Shown: positions 1-4,733, counted from the stretch's first letter. The stretch: 7,452 bases of DNA from an uncultured Bacteroidales bacterium (GCA_937906975.1 CALCUN010000052.1:1-7452); one strand, 5' to 3'. Notes: generated by a model not told the origin, from the letters alone. Numbers and translations: made by a program.

Positions 1-1
1 T

Positions 2-235
2 GGTGTAGTAGGTACAATCTTCGGTATGCAAGTTGTTCTTTCTAACAGACTTACAGCTAGAAATGAAGCATACATCATCAAACCAGGCGCATTAAGAATT
101 GCAATGAAGAGAAATACTCTTGTTGAGTTTGACAGAGATATTCTTTCAGAAATGAACTACATTAAGGCTTCAAAGATTTTCGCACCTTATGTATATGACA
201 AAACAAAAATTATTAAACTTGCAGTAACAAACTAA
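2..235 (+). CDS. Major capsid protein, C-terminal fragment (N4-gp56-like family)
   Basis: This is the last 77 codons of a gene whose start lies before the window; frame 2 is open from the first base and ends at TAA. The tail reads GVVGTIFGMQVVLSNRL, then YIIKPGALRIAMKR, VEFDRDIL and finally YVYDKTKIIKL. The pattern of a glycine-rich strand, a 'KPGAL' strand, an acidic 'E.DRDIL' helix and a closing 'YDKTK.IKL' strand is what I recall from the C-termini of phage capsid proteins annotated as N4-gp56 family, which are common in Clostridia prophages and adopt an HK97-type fold. The protein would form the icosahedral shell. The downstream connector and tail genes fit this. The internal ATG at 26 is not the start, because the frame continues upstream to the window edge. 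The family name rests on motif memory, not an alignment. Confidence 0.75.
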   Translation, partial: GVVGTIFGMQVVLSNRLTARNEAYIIKPGALRIAMKRNTLVEFDRDILSEMNYIKASKIFAPYVYDKTKIIKLAVTN

Positions 236-257
236 TTCAGAAGGGAGCAATCCTATT

Positions 258-506
258 ATGATGATTAGAAGAAATATTAAGGCTAGGGCAGTTGTTAAAA
301 CTGCCAAAAAGCCTATTAAAGATGATTTTGCACAGTATATGAATGAGCCAGTGGAAAGTGGAGAAGTCACATATACAAAGACGGAAATCAACAGAATGTC
401 TACTGCTGATTTAAAAGCATTGGCAAAGTCAAAAGACGTTGAAGATGCTGAAAAAATGAGTGGTGCAGAATTAAAGAAAGTCTTGATTGAAAAATTTGGA
501 TTGTAG
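258..506 (+). CDS. Small capsid-adjacent protein with HeH/SAP-like C-terminal motif
   Basis: An 82-residue protein starts 22 bases after the capsid gene. AAGGGAG at 241-247 serves as ribosome binding site; either of two tandem ATGs (258 or 261) could be used. The first 20 residues are very basic (MMIRRNIKARAVVKTAKKP), the middle is acidic and looks flexible, and residues about 47-82 (MSTADLKALAKSKDV, then MSGAELKKVLIEKFGL) form two short helices around an extended linker, typical of HeH/LEM, SAP or Rho-N-like phage mini-domains. Proteins of this size and shape often sit between the capsid and connector genes of Firmicutes phages, but their function is generally unknown. A DNA-binding or capsid-accessory role is inference. 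The gene itself is well supported by spacing, RBS and codon use. Confidence 0.8.
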   Translation: MMIRRNIKARAVVKTAKKPIKDDFAQYMNEPVESGEVTYTKTEINRMSTADLKALAKSKDVEDAEKMSGAELKKVLIEKFGL

Positions 507-517
507 GAGTTAAGGAT

Positions 518-865
518 ATGGAAACAATGAATGAATTAACTGAATATGTCAAAGAAAAGGCTAAAACATACCTTACGGAAACAGGAGAAACGATTGATGC
601 GTTTCCTACATCCATTGTTGATTTTGTAATTGAATACATTGCACAAGGATGTCATTTTCCTAGTCATTTCACAGAAAAAAACATTGTTTCCGACTTGGCA
701 AAAGGAAAAAACTCACTTGCTATGGCTTGCGTAGATGTTTACTCAAAGGCCGGAGCAGAGGGGCAAACTTCGCATTCTGAAAACAGTATATCAAGAGTTT
801 ATGATAGTTCGTGGATTAGTCCTAAAATAACGGCTAATTTCCCTAACTATGTAAAAATATTGTAG
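518..865 (+). CDS. Head-tail connector protein (gp6-like adaptor)
   Basis: A 115-residue protein is preceded by TAGGAG at 504-509, which overlaps the stop of the gene upstream; ATG 518 is 8 bases further on. A second ATG at 527 is possible but less well placed. The N-terminal half is helical (TEYVKEKAKTYL, then TSIVDFVIEYIAQGCHFP). The C-terminus carries SENSISRVYDSSWIS followed by ITANFPNYVKIL. The 'SENG.SR.Y...W.S' plus closing hydrophobic strand pattern is characteristic of gp6/YqbG-like adaptor proteins that form a ring under the portal. Its position, two genes after the capsid and before head closure, is the usual one. The assignment is from motif and synteny. No frameshift or truncation is apparent, although the following 110 bases are atypical. 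Confidence 0.72.
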   Translation: METMNELTEYVKEKAKTYLTETGETIDAFPTSIVDFVIEYIAQGCHFPSHFTEKNIVSDLAKGKNSLAMACVDVYSKAGAEGQTSHSENSISRVYDSSWISPKITANFPNYVKIL

Positions 866-871
866 AAGTAA

Positions 872-991
872 GTGCGTGGGTGCCTTGAATGTGTTTTGGG
901 GCATTTGCAGGGTATGTTTCGTGTTTATGGTGGTGGGTTGCGAAACTTCTATAAAAGCAGAACTTGGAGAATTATATGGATGGTGTATTAA
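872..991 (+). CDS. Possible 39-residue ORF in a G/T-rich gap (doubtful)
   Basis: Between the connector stop at 865 and the XhlA-like start at 976 lies the only intergenic stretch in the head region, and its composition differs from its neighbours: the + strand is rich in G and T with many GTG triplets, whereas flanking genes are A-rich. A frame beginning at GTG 872, right after a TAA at 869-871, stays open to TAA at 989-991 and would encode a basic, aromatic, cysteine-containing peptide including the stretch GMFRVYGGGLRNFYKSRTW. It would overlap the next gene by 16 bases in another frame. There is no convincing ribosome binding site; an internal ATG at 914 could yield 25 residues. I do not recognise it. 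It could equally be a remnant left by recombination or a non-coding segment. Confidence 0.22.
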   Translation: MRGCLECVLGHLQGMFRVYGGGLRNFYKSRTWRIIWMVY

Positions 992-1284
992 CAAGAGCAG
1001 AACATAATGAATTTGCCAAGCGAATGGAAGATGAACACAACAGACAAAACAAACGTATTTCAGATTTAGAAAATACTGCCGAGCAAAATTCAAAACTTAT
1101 TGTATCAATAGAAAAGATTGCTACAAATGTTGAGAACTTGCAAAAACAGTATGTGTCATTGAGTGATGATGTGGAAAGCATTAAAAATCGTGATGGCGAT
1201 AATTGGAGAAAAATGCTTTGGTTTGTTGGTACTACTGTCGCTGGTATAATCATTGGATTTTTGCTTAAACAATTTGGTTTTTAA
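976..1284 (+). CDS. XhlA-like coiled-coil protein with C-terminal membrane anchor
   Basis: I start this gene at ATG 976, giving 102 residues, because GGAG at 966-969 lies 6 bases upstream; an in-frame TTG at 964 overlaps that site and is unlikely. The protein begins MDGVLTRAEHNEFAKRM, continues as a charged helical region with heptad-like hydrophobics (residues about 15-70, RISDLENTAEQNSKLIVSIE onward), then a WRKMLW hinge, one transmembrane segment (about 81-98, FVGTTVAGIIIGFLLKQ) and a short tail. This architecture matches the haemolysin XhlA-like family of Firmicutes phages, which act with holins in host lysis (XhlA/XhlB of Bacillus PBSX). It is unusual that it sits between the connector and head-closure genes. 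An accessory membrane function other than lysis cannot be excluded from sequence alone. Confidence 0.7.
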   Translation: MDGVLTRAEHNEFAKRMEDEHNRQNKRISDLENTAEQNSKLIVSIEKIATNVENLQKQYVSLSDDVESIKNRDGDNWRKMLWFVGTTVAGIIIGFLLKQFGF

Positions 1285-1295
1285 AAGGTGATTTT

Positions 1296-1724
1296 ATGCG
1301 TACCTTAAACAAAAACAAACAAAAGATGAAATATTCTATAAAGGGAGAAAGACAACCGATTTACGAAACGGATAGTGATGGAAACATCATTTATTACGAA
1401 GATGAAGAAGGTAACAGAATACCGATTGAAACTGGTAGTTATACAAGTGGTTGGAATGTTCCAGTAGATTTCAAAGGCAATATTGCTATGAGTGGTGGAG
1501 AAGCCGAAGCAAGAGAATTTGGCTTGTCTGTGGCTGATTATGATGCAGTATTGGTACTTGATAAAAACGAAGTTCCATTGGAAGAAGGTTCACTTATTTG
1601 GCACGAAAAAGAAGTCAAATTTAAGGATGATGGAGAAGTTGATACTACAAGTGCTGATTATACCGTTAAAAAGGTCGCAAATAGCCTTAATTCAGCCAAA
1701 TACGTGCTTAAAGCAGTAGTATAG
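1296..1724 (+). CDS. Head closure (stopper) protein
   Basis: A 142-residue protein begins at ATG 1296, five bases after AAAGGTG (1284-1290). It opens MRTLNKNKQKMKYSI, then has an acidic insert resembling a Y-x-D/E-D-G-N hairpin (DSDGNIIYYEDEEGNRIPIE), a strand region around YTSGWNVPVDFKGNIAMSGG, the conserved-looking EAREFGLSVADYDAVLVLD, and a C-terminal VKKVANSLNSAKYVLK. The 'RTLN.NKQ', 'G..E...FG....YD' and 'VKKVA.S.NS..Y' elements are those I associate with head-tail joining/closure proteins of Clostridia siphoviruses, whose beta-barrel plugs the connector after DNA packaging. It lies directly before the gp10-like gene, as expected. ATG 1326 is an alternative internal start but lacks a comparable RBS. 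Confidence 0.68.
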   Translation: MRTLNKNKQKMKYSIKGERQPIYETDSDGNIIYYEDEEGNRIPIETGSYTSGWNVPVDFKGNIAMSGGEAEAREFGLSVADYDAVLVLDKNEVPLEEGSLIWHEKEVKFKDDGEVDTTSADYTVKKVANSLNSAKYVLKAVV

Positions 1725-1731
1725 GTGTTTT

Positions 1732-2277
1732 ATGGGTAAGAGAGTTTTAAAAGCCGAATTATCGGTTAAAAGCATTGAAAACCTAAAGAAAGAACTTCTT
1801 GATTACAAGAACAATGAATTAAATAGACTACTTGTTAAATTTACAGAAGAATTATTTAAAATAGGCATACAAGTTGTTGATGAAAGAATGAATAACGCAT
1901 CTTATAAATTTGATGAACATAATGTTATGAGTGGCGCAGACCCAAGTCATACTTCATTTGTTCGAATATCAAAAGTTGGTAATGATGTAATAGCAACACT
2001 TGTAGTTACTGGCAGAGAACTTTTATTTATAGAGTTTGGTGCTGGTGTAAGTTTTAATACAGACGTAGGTTCTAGTCCTCATGAAAAAGGAGAAGAATTT
2101 GGATTTACAATAGGTTCATACGGAAAAGGGTATGGGTCACGTAAAGTTTGGGGTTATTACAACGATAATGGCGATTTAGTATTAACAAGAGGTGTTAAAG
2201 CTGAAATGCCTATGTATTATGCTGGACTTGAAATGAGAAACGCCGTAATAGAAGTTGCAAGGAGAGTGTTTAACTGA
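1732..2277 (+). CDS. HK97 gp10-like head-tail joining protein
   Basis: A 181-residue protein starts at ATG 1732; its RBS TAGGTG (1722-1727) overlaps the stop of the preceding gene. Residues 1-45 form a basic amphipathic helix region (VKSIENLKKELLDYKNNEL). The centre contains VIATLVVTGRELLFIEFGAG (about residues 86-105), where 'G.E..FIEFGAG' is the hallmark of HK97 gp10/tail-component family proteins. The segment after it (NTDVGSSPHEKGEEFGFTIG, then GYGSRKVWGYY) also fits, and the C-terminal helix MPMYYAGLEMRNAVIEVARR completes the pattern. These proteins act at the head-tail junction or in tail completion. The gene shares one base with the next gene (TGATG at 2275-2279), indicating translational coupling. 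Length is within the normal range for the family. Confidence 0.85.
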   Translation: MGKRVLKAELSVKSIENLKKELLDYKNNELNRLLVKFTEELFKIGIQVVDERMNNASYKFDEHNVMSGADPSHTSFVRISKVGNDVIATLVVTGRELLFIEFGAGVSFNTDVGSSPHEKGEEFGFTIGSYGKGYGSRKVWGYYNDNGDLVLTRGVKAEMPMYYAGLEMRNAVIEVARRVFN

Positions 2278-2675
2278 TGTGGACAGATAGTATTGAGTCA
2301 ATGGTATTTACAAGAGTTAAAACCAAAGGCAATAAAGCATTAAAAACTGAATATCCAAAGTTGTTCTACACTACTGACAATGTAACGGAAGATGAACCAG
2401 TATTCCCTACTTGCTACATACAAGAGTTAGCTGGTGCAGAACGTGGCCGTAGCCTAGATGGACAAAGTGTAAACGGTATTTTATGCACGTTTCAGATTGA
2501 TGTTTCTGACAATGACAAGAAAGCCAATGCCAAGAAAGTTATGATGAACGCAATAGATACCTTTAAGGAAATGAGATTTGAGATTATTGCTTTTCCAACA
2601 TACCGAAAAGAAGATGGTGTATGGGTTGGAACGGCAAGAGTTAGACGTATTATCGGTGCGTTAGACACATTATAA
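2277..2675 (+). CDS. Tail terminator / tail completion protein
   Basis: A 132-residue protein whose ATG overlaps the TGA of the gp10-like gene, so it is probably translated by re-initiation; no independent strong RBS is needed or seen. It has an N-terminal helix (DSIESMVFTRVKTKGNKAL), a PVFPTCYIQEL strand, a polar loop (AGAERGRSLDGQSVNG), a strand LCTFQIDVSDND, a helix (AKKVMMNAIDTFKEM), and closing strands FEIIAFP and RRIIGALDTL. This alternating alpha/beta arrangement and the gene position, between gp10-like and tail tube genes, match tail terminator proteins (lambda gpU-type or related minor tail proteins), which cap the tube and join it to the head. The family call is mainly from synteny and fold pattern. 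A terminator follows 12 bases after the stop. Confidence 0.65.
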   Translation: MWTDSIESMVFTRVKTKGNKALKTEYPKLFYTTDNVTEDEPVFPTCYIQELAGAERGRSLDGQSVNGILCTFQIDVSDNDKKANAKKVMMNAIDTFKEMRFEIIAFPTYRKEDGVWVGTARVRRIIGALDTL

Positions 2676-2687
2676 ACAGTTATTCAA

Positions 2688-2713
2688 AAGAGCAGAGATG
2701 CTCTTATTTTTTT
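2688..2713 (+). terminator. Intrinsic terminator before the tail tube gene
   Basis: A perfect 7-bp stem AAGAGCA (2688-2694) and TGCTCTT (2699-2705) closes a GAGA loop and is followed by A and seven T residues (2707-2713). This is a textbook Rho-independent terminator in form, although the stem is short and only moderately GC-rich, so readthrough is likely. It sits between the tail terminator gene and the tail tube gene, inside what should be one late transcript. It may reduce or process the transcript rather than end it. Confidence 0.75.
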
Positions 2714-2742
2714 ACGCAAAAATAGAAAGTGAGGTAATTAAA

Positions 2743-3195
2743 ATGGCAGATATCGCAGGATTATCTACTCTTGGTATTAAAGTATATCAAGCAGAATCAA
2801 CAGATGGTGCAAAAGTTACTGTTGCTGATGAATATTCACAGCTTACAAGAGTAAATTCTATCGGAGAAGTAACAATTACACCAGAAACAATCGATGCGTC
2901 AGCATTAGAAGATTTAGAATCAAGATTTGTTGCAGGTCGTTCAACAGTAACAGATTCACTTGCAATCACAATTAACGCAACAGATGAAACAGTTACAGAA
3001 TGGGAAGGTATTGCAGGAAAAACAATTTGTGTAATGATTGACATTCCTGGTTTGACAAAAGCATTTTTCATTATCGTACAGGTTCCAGCAACATTGCCAC
3101 TTCCAGCATTAGACCAGAACGGTTTGCTTACAATGGCAATTAACTGTACTGTAAACAAATTCATCGGATTAGACACAAAAGTAGAAATTGTATAG
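2743..3195 (+). CDS. Major tail tube protein
   Basis: I start this gene at ATG 2743, giving 150 residues, because GTGAGG at 2729-2734 precedes it; an in-frame ATG at 2698 falls in the loop of a terminator and has no RBS. The sequence is threonine/valine-rich and beta-strand-like throughout: MADIAGLSTLGIKVYQA, then QLTRVNSIGEVTITPETIDA, VAGRSTVTDSLAITINATD, a central IDIPGLTKAFFIIVQVPA and a C-terminal LTMAINCTVNKFIGLD. The 'I..LGE..ITPE.IDAS.LED' motif and overall length are typical of tail tube proteins of Clostridia siphoviruses, which stack as hexamers around the tape measure. No C-terminal Ig-like domain is present. The gene is flanked by strong RNA structures on both sides, consistent with separate control of this highly abundant protein. 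Confidence 0.85.
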   Translation: MADIAGLSTLGIKVYQAESTDGAKVTVADEYSQLTRVNSIGEVTITPETIDASALEDLESRFVAGRSTVTDSLAITINATDETVTEWEGIAGKTICVMIDIPGLTKAFFIIVQVPATLPLPALDQNGLLTMAINCTVNKFIGLDTKVEIV

Positions 3196-3202
3196 TTGAA
3201 GT

Positions 3203-3222
3203 GAGGGGGCGAGAGCCCTCTC
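3203..3222 (+). promoter_or_regulatory. GC-rich hairpin just after the tail tube stop codon
   Basis: GAGGGGGC (3203-3210) pairs with GCCCTCTC (3215-3222) over 8 bp with one G-T wobble, closing a GAGA loop, seven bases after the stop. It lacks the uninterrupted T run needed for a good intrinsic terminator; only a TCCTTTCC pyrimidine tract follows. It may protect the 3' end of tail tube mRNA or set the fold of the adjacent hairpin, with which it shares bases 3221-3222. The function is inferred. Confidence 0.6.
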
Positions 3223-3250
3223 CTTTCCACTAAAAGAGTGGAGGAAAGGA
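3221..3250 (+). promoter_or_regulatory. Hairpin masking the ribosome binding site of the tail chaperone gene
   Basis: TCCTTTCC (3221-3228) is perfectly complementary to GGAAAGGA (3243-3250), and ACT (3229-3231) can pair with AGT (3237-3239) above a GGA bulge; an alternative inner stem is CCACT with AGTGG. The right arm holds the purine-rich GGAGGAAAGGA that serves as ribosome binding site for ATG 3258 (7 bases downstream). When folded, the site would be hidden, so chaperone translation should be low relative to the tail tube unless the structure opens. Pairing is seen directly; the regulatory effect is inferred. Confidence 0.6.
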
Positions 3251-3257
3251 TTAAAAT

Positions 3258-3581
3258 ATGAAAACATTTAACGTAAACGGAAAAGAATATAAAGCAAGAG
3301 CATTTGATTTTAACTTAATGTGCGATTTTGAAGATATGGGAATTTCTATTGCTGAAATGACAAACAAACCTATGTCAGTAATTAGAGCATATTTTGCATT
3401 ATGCACAGGAAAAGGAAAAGAATTTGCAGGTAAAGAAATGGAACAGCACTTATTAAACGGTGGTGTTTTTGATGATATTGCAAATGCAATGAGTGAAGAA
3501 ATGGAAAAATCAGATTTTTTTCGTTCTCTCGCCAAGACAGAGAAAACGGAGAATGGAAAGAATCAGAGCAAAGCGAAATAA
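3258..3581 (+). CDS. Tail assembly chaperone, short form (lambda gpG analogue)
   Basis: A 107-residue protein starts at ATG 3258 behind AAGGA (3246-3250). It begins MKTFNVNGKEYKARAFDFNL, a beta-hairpin followed by an aspartate-rich helix (MCDFEDMGISIAEM), then a helical core (VIRAYFALCTGKGKEFAGKE) and a MEQHLLNGGVFDDIANAMSE region. The first 70 or so residues match the shape of Firmicutes phage tail assembly chaperones that bind the tape measure protein before tube polymerisation. The position between tube and tape measure genes is canonical. The last 19 residues (RSLAKTEKTENGKNQSKAK) after the slippery site are lysine-rich and low-complexity, as expected for the zero-frame tail of a gene whose main purpose downstream is to be read in the -1 frame. 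Confidence 0.82.
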   Translation: MKTFNVNGKEYKARAFDFNLMCDFEDMGISIAEMTNKPMSVIRAYFALCTGKGKEFAGKEMEQHLLNGGVFDDIANAMSEEMEKSDFFRSLAKTEKTENGKNQSKAK

Positions 3582-3994
3582 AGTACAAAACTTTAAGAGA
3601 ATACTATGAAAATGAGTGGTTTCCCAAGGCTAATGCACTAGGTGTTACTTGGTGGCAGTTTTGGGAATTAAATCCACATATTATAAAATGCATAGCCAAC
3701 GGATATAGAGAGCAACAGATGGAAATGGACTATATGATGCATATGTGGTTTGGTACATATGGTTTATCTGCTGTATCTGTGGCAGTAGAACACTGTTTGG
3801 CTGGTAGAAAAGCCAAATCAAAATACATTGAGAAGCCAGTTTTATCAGAAATACAAGAAAGAAAAACAAACAAAGAACTTACCGAAGATGAAAAACAAGC
3901 ACAATTAGATAAATTTGTTATGTCACTAAAGATTATGGAAAGCAATTTTAAAGCAGAACATGAAAACAAGAAAGGCGGTAAAGAAGATGAATAA
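3258..3994 (+). CDS. Tail assembly chaperone, -1 frameshift fusion (lambda gpGT analogue)
   Basis: The predicted product is 245 residues: codons 1-88 in frame from 3258 to 3521, then 157 residues in the -1 frame from 3521 to TAA at 3992-3994. The -1 frame is closed by TGA at 3494-3496 just upstream of the slip and has no ATG, GTG or TTG until ATG 3719, leaving about 66 open codons with no start; only frameshifting explains this. The T part carries YYENEWFPKANALGVTWWQF, WELNPHIIKCIANGY, MMHMWFGTYGLSAVSVAVEH and AGRKAKSKYIEKPV, a conserved-looking tryptophan-rich helical region, then a charged tail. In lambda-like phages GT bridges the tape measure and tube subunits at a minor ratio to G. No ribosome binding site supports independent expression of the T part. 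Confidence 0.85.
3515..3521 (+). promoter_or_regulatory. Programmed -1 ribosomal frameshift site (T TTT TTT)
   Basis: Seven consecutive T residues follow GA, read in the zero frame as GA(T) TTT TTT, which is a canonical X XXY YYZ heptamer allowing both tRNAs to re-pair in the -1 frame. A small stem can form directly downstream (TTCTCT at 3524-3529 with AGAGAA at 3539-3544), but its spacing is shorter than the usual 5-9 bases, so I do not rely on it. Chaperone frameshifting in phages often works without a strong structure. Confidence 0.85.
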
Positions 3995-4166
3995 AATCAA
4001 AGATAGATTAGCAAATCTTTTGACAATCAAAAGTATCACAACATTGCTTTTGACTATCGCATTTGTTGTGTTGTTATTTGTAGAAATACCGATTGATGAA
4101 ACATTCAAGAACATTTTCACAATGGTAATTGCATTCTACTATGGCACACAAGCAAAAAAGGACTAG
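3987..4166 (+). CDS. Holin-like small membrane protein
   Basis: I start at ATG 3987, giving 59 residues, because it overlaps the chaperone stop by 8 bases and follows AAAGGCGG (3971-3978); an in-frame ATG at 3960 is possible but lacks an RBS. The protein has a basic N-terminus (MNKIKDRLANLLTIK), a clear transmembrane segment at residues 16-34 (SITTLLLTIAFVVLLFVEI), a short polar turn (PIDET), and a second, weaker hydrophobic helix at 40-54 (FKNIFTMVIAFYYGT) with a charged end (QAKKD). The 'NLLT.KSI.TL.LT..F' and 'F..IFT.V.AFY.GTQ' elements resemble small proteins found in lysis clusters of Clostridia phages. Together with the peptidase gene that follows 21 bases later, a holin role is likely but not proven. 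Confidence 0.65.
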   Translation: MNKIKDRLANLLTIKSITTLLLTIAFVVLLFVEIPIDETFKNIFTMVIAFYYGTQAKKD

Positions 4167-4187
4167 TTTTAAAACGGAGGTAATATT

Positions 4188-4583
4188 ATGGTTCCAGTCT
4201 ATTCTTATTCAAAATCAAAAGATGGTGGAAGAAAATTATCAAAAAATTTCCAAGTAAGTGAGTTTGCTTGTAATGATGGAAGTGATGTTGTATTTGTTTC
4301 ACCTGAATTAGTTGTAATTTTACAAGCCATTCGTTCACACTTCAATAAACCAGTAACAATCAATTCTGGTTATAGAACACCTGAATACAATAAAAAAGTA
4401 GGTGGTGCAACACAGTCACAACATTTATACGGAACTGCTGCAGATATTGCTGTTAGTGGTGTATCTCCAAAAGATGTAGCTGCGTTTGCTGAAACACTTT
4501 TATACAATCGTGGTGGAATTGGTATTTATGCAGGATTTACGCATATTGATACAAGAGAAACAAAATCACGTTGGAATGGTTAA
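4188..4583 (+). CDS. M15-family zinc peptidase, phage endolysin-type (Peptidase_M15_3)
   Basis: A 131-residue protein with an excellent GGAGG RBS (4176-4180) seven bases before ATG 4188. It carries the M15 signatures: NFQVSEFACND near residues 20-30, INSGYRTPEYNKKVGG at 58-73, SQHLYGTAADI at 77-87 giving zinc ligands His79 and Asp86 (HxxGxAxD), and FTHIDTR at 117-123 with His119 as third ligand. Such enzymes cleave peptide cross-links or stem peptides in peptidoglycan. The protein is essentially only the catalytic domain: no signal peptide, no wall-binding repeats. It therefore needs a membrane pore to reach the wall, consistent with the holin-like gene immediately upstream. Its place directly before the tape measure gene leaves open a second possibility, a virion-borne peptidase used during DNA entry. 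The precise bond cut cannot be read from sequence. Confidence 0.88.
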   Translation: MVPVYSYSKSKDGGRKLSKNFQVSEFACNDGSDVVFVSPELVVILQAIRSHFNKPVTINSGYRTPEYNKKVGGATQSQHLYGTAADIAVSGVSPKDVAAFAETLLYNRGGIGIYAGFTHIDTRETKSRWNG

Positions 4584-4601
4584 GAAATAATTAAAAATTA
4601 G

Positions 4602-4633
4602 GTCGGTAGAGTGTCAAAGCCTACCGACTTTTT
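4602..4633 (+). terminator. Intrinsic terminator after the peptidase gene
   Basis: GTCGGTAG (4602-4609) pairs perfectly with CTACCGAC (4621-4628) across an 11-base loop and is followed by TTTTT (4629-4633). It lies 18 bases after the peptidase stop. The 8-bp GC-containing stem and immediate T run make this the most convincing terminator in the window. Transcription of the tape measure gene must therefore come from readthrough, antitermination or a promoter I cannot identify. Confidence 0.82.
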
Positions 4634-4638
4634 CTTTG

Positions 4639-4704
4639 AGTGGCAAAATCTATGACCGAAAGTGTGAGAGGTGACACATAAGTAGGTTGTTGCCACTTAT
4701 TTTT
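4639..4704 (+). promoter_or_regulatory. Possible terminator/antiterminator leader of the tape measure gene
   Basis: Two overlapping pairings can form. Structure A joins AGTGGCAA (4639-4646) to TTGCCACT (4690-4697), an 8-bp perfect stem over a 43-base loop that itself contains GTGT/ACAC. Structure B joins ATAAGT-A-GG (4678-4686) to CCACTTAT (4693-4700), with one bulged A and a 6-base loop, followed by T residues up to 4704, so B resembles a weak intrinsic terminator. They share 4693-4697 and cannot coexist, which is the logic of an attenuator. A 9-codon frame (ATG 4652 to TAA 4681) lies in the loop without a clear RBS. Complementarity is seen; the switching is inference. Confidence 0.4.
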
Positions 4705-4733
4705 ATGCGATTAAGAAAGAGAGGTGGTATTAG

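Noticed and set aside
964..975. TTG start giving a 106-residue XhlA-like protein
   Set aside because: The TTG overlaps the GGAG that serves ATG 976, and no RBS precedes it.
2626..2653. Promoter-like TTGGAA and TATTAT with a 16-base spacer before the tail tube gene
   Set aside because: The match is imperfect, lies inside a coding gene of AT-rich sequence where such matches arise by chance, and its transcript would at once meet the terminator at 2688-2713.
2698..2742. An upstream ATG that would extend the tail tube protein by 15 residues
   Set aside because: The ATG lies in the loop and right arm of a terminator hairpin and has no RBS, and the extra residues (MLLFFYAKIESEVIK) do not look like the family's N-terminus; ATG 2743 has GTGAGG upstream.
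2787..3230. A 147-codon minus-strand open frame over the tail tube gene
   Set aside because: It is a shadow of a well-supported tail tube gene. Its predicted residues are low-complexity Ser/Val/Ala and its start region lies in the hairpins at 3203-3250.
3719..3994. An independent 91-codon gene starting at ATG 3719
   Set aside because: The same frame is open and conserved-looking for about 66 codons upstream back to the slippery site, and no RBS precedes this ATG; it is the end of the frameshift product.
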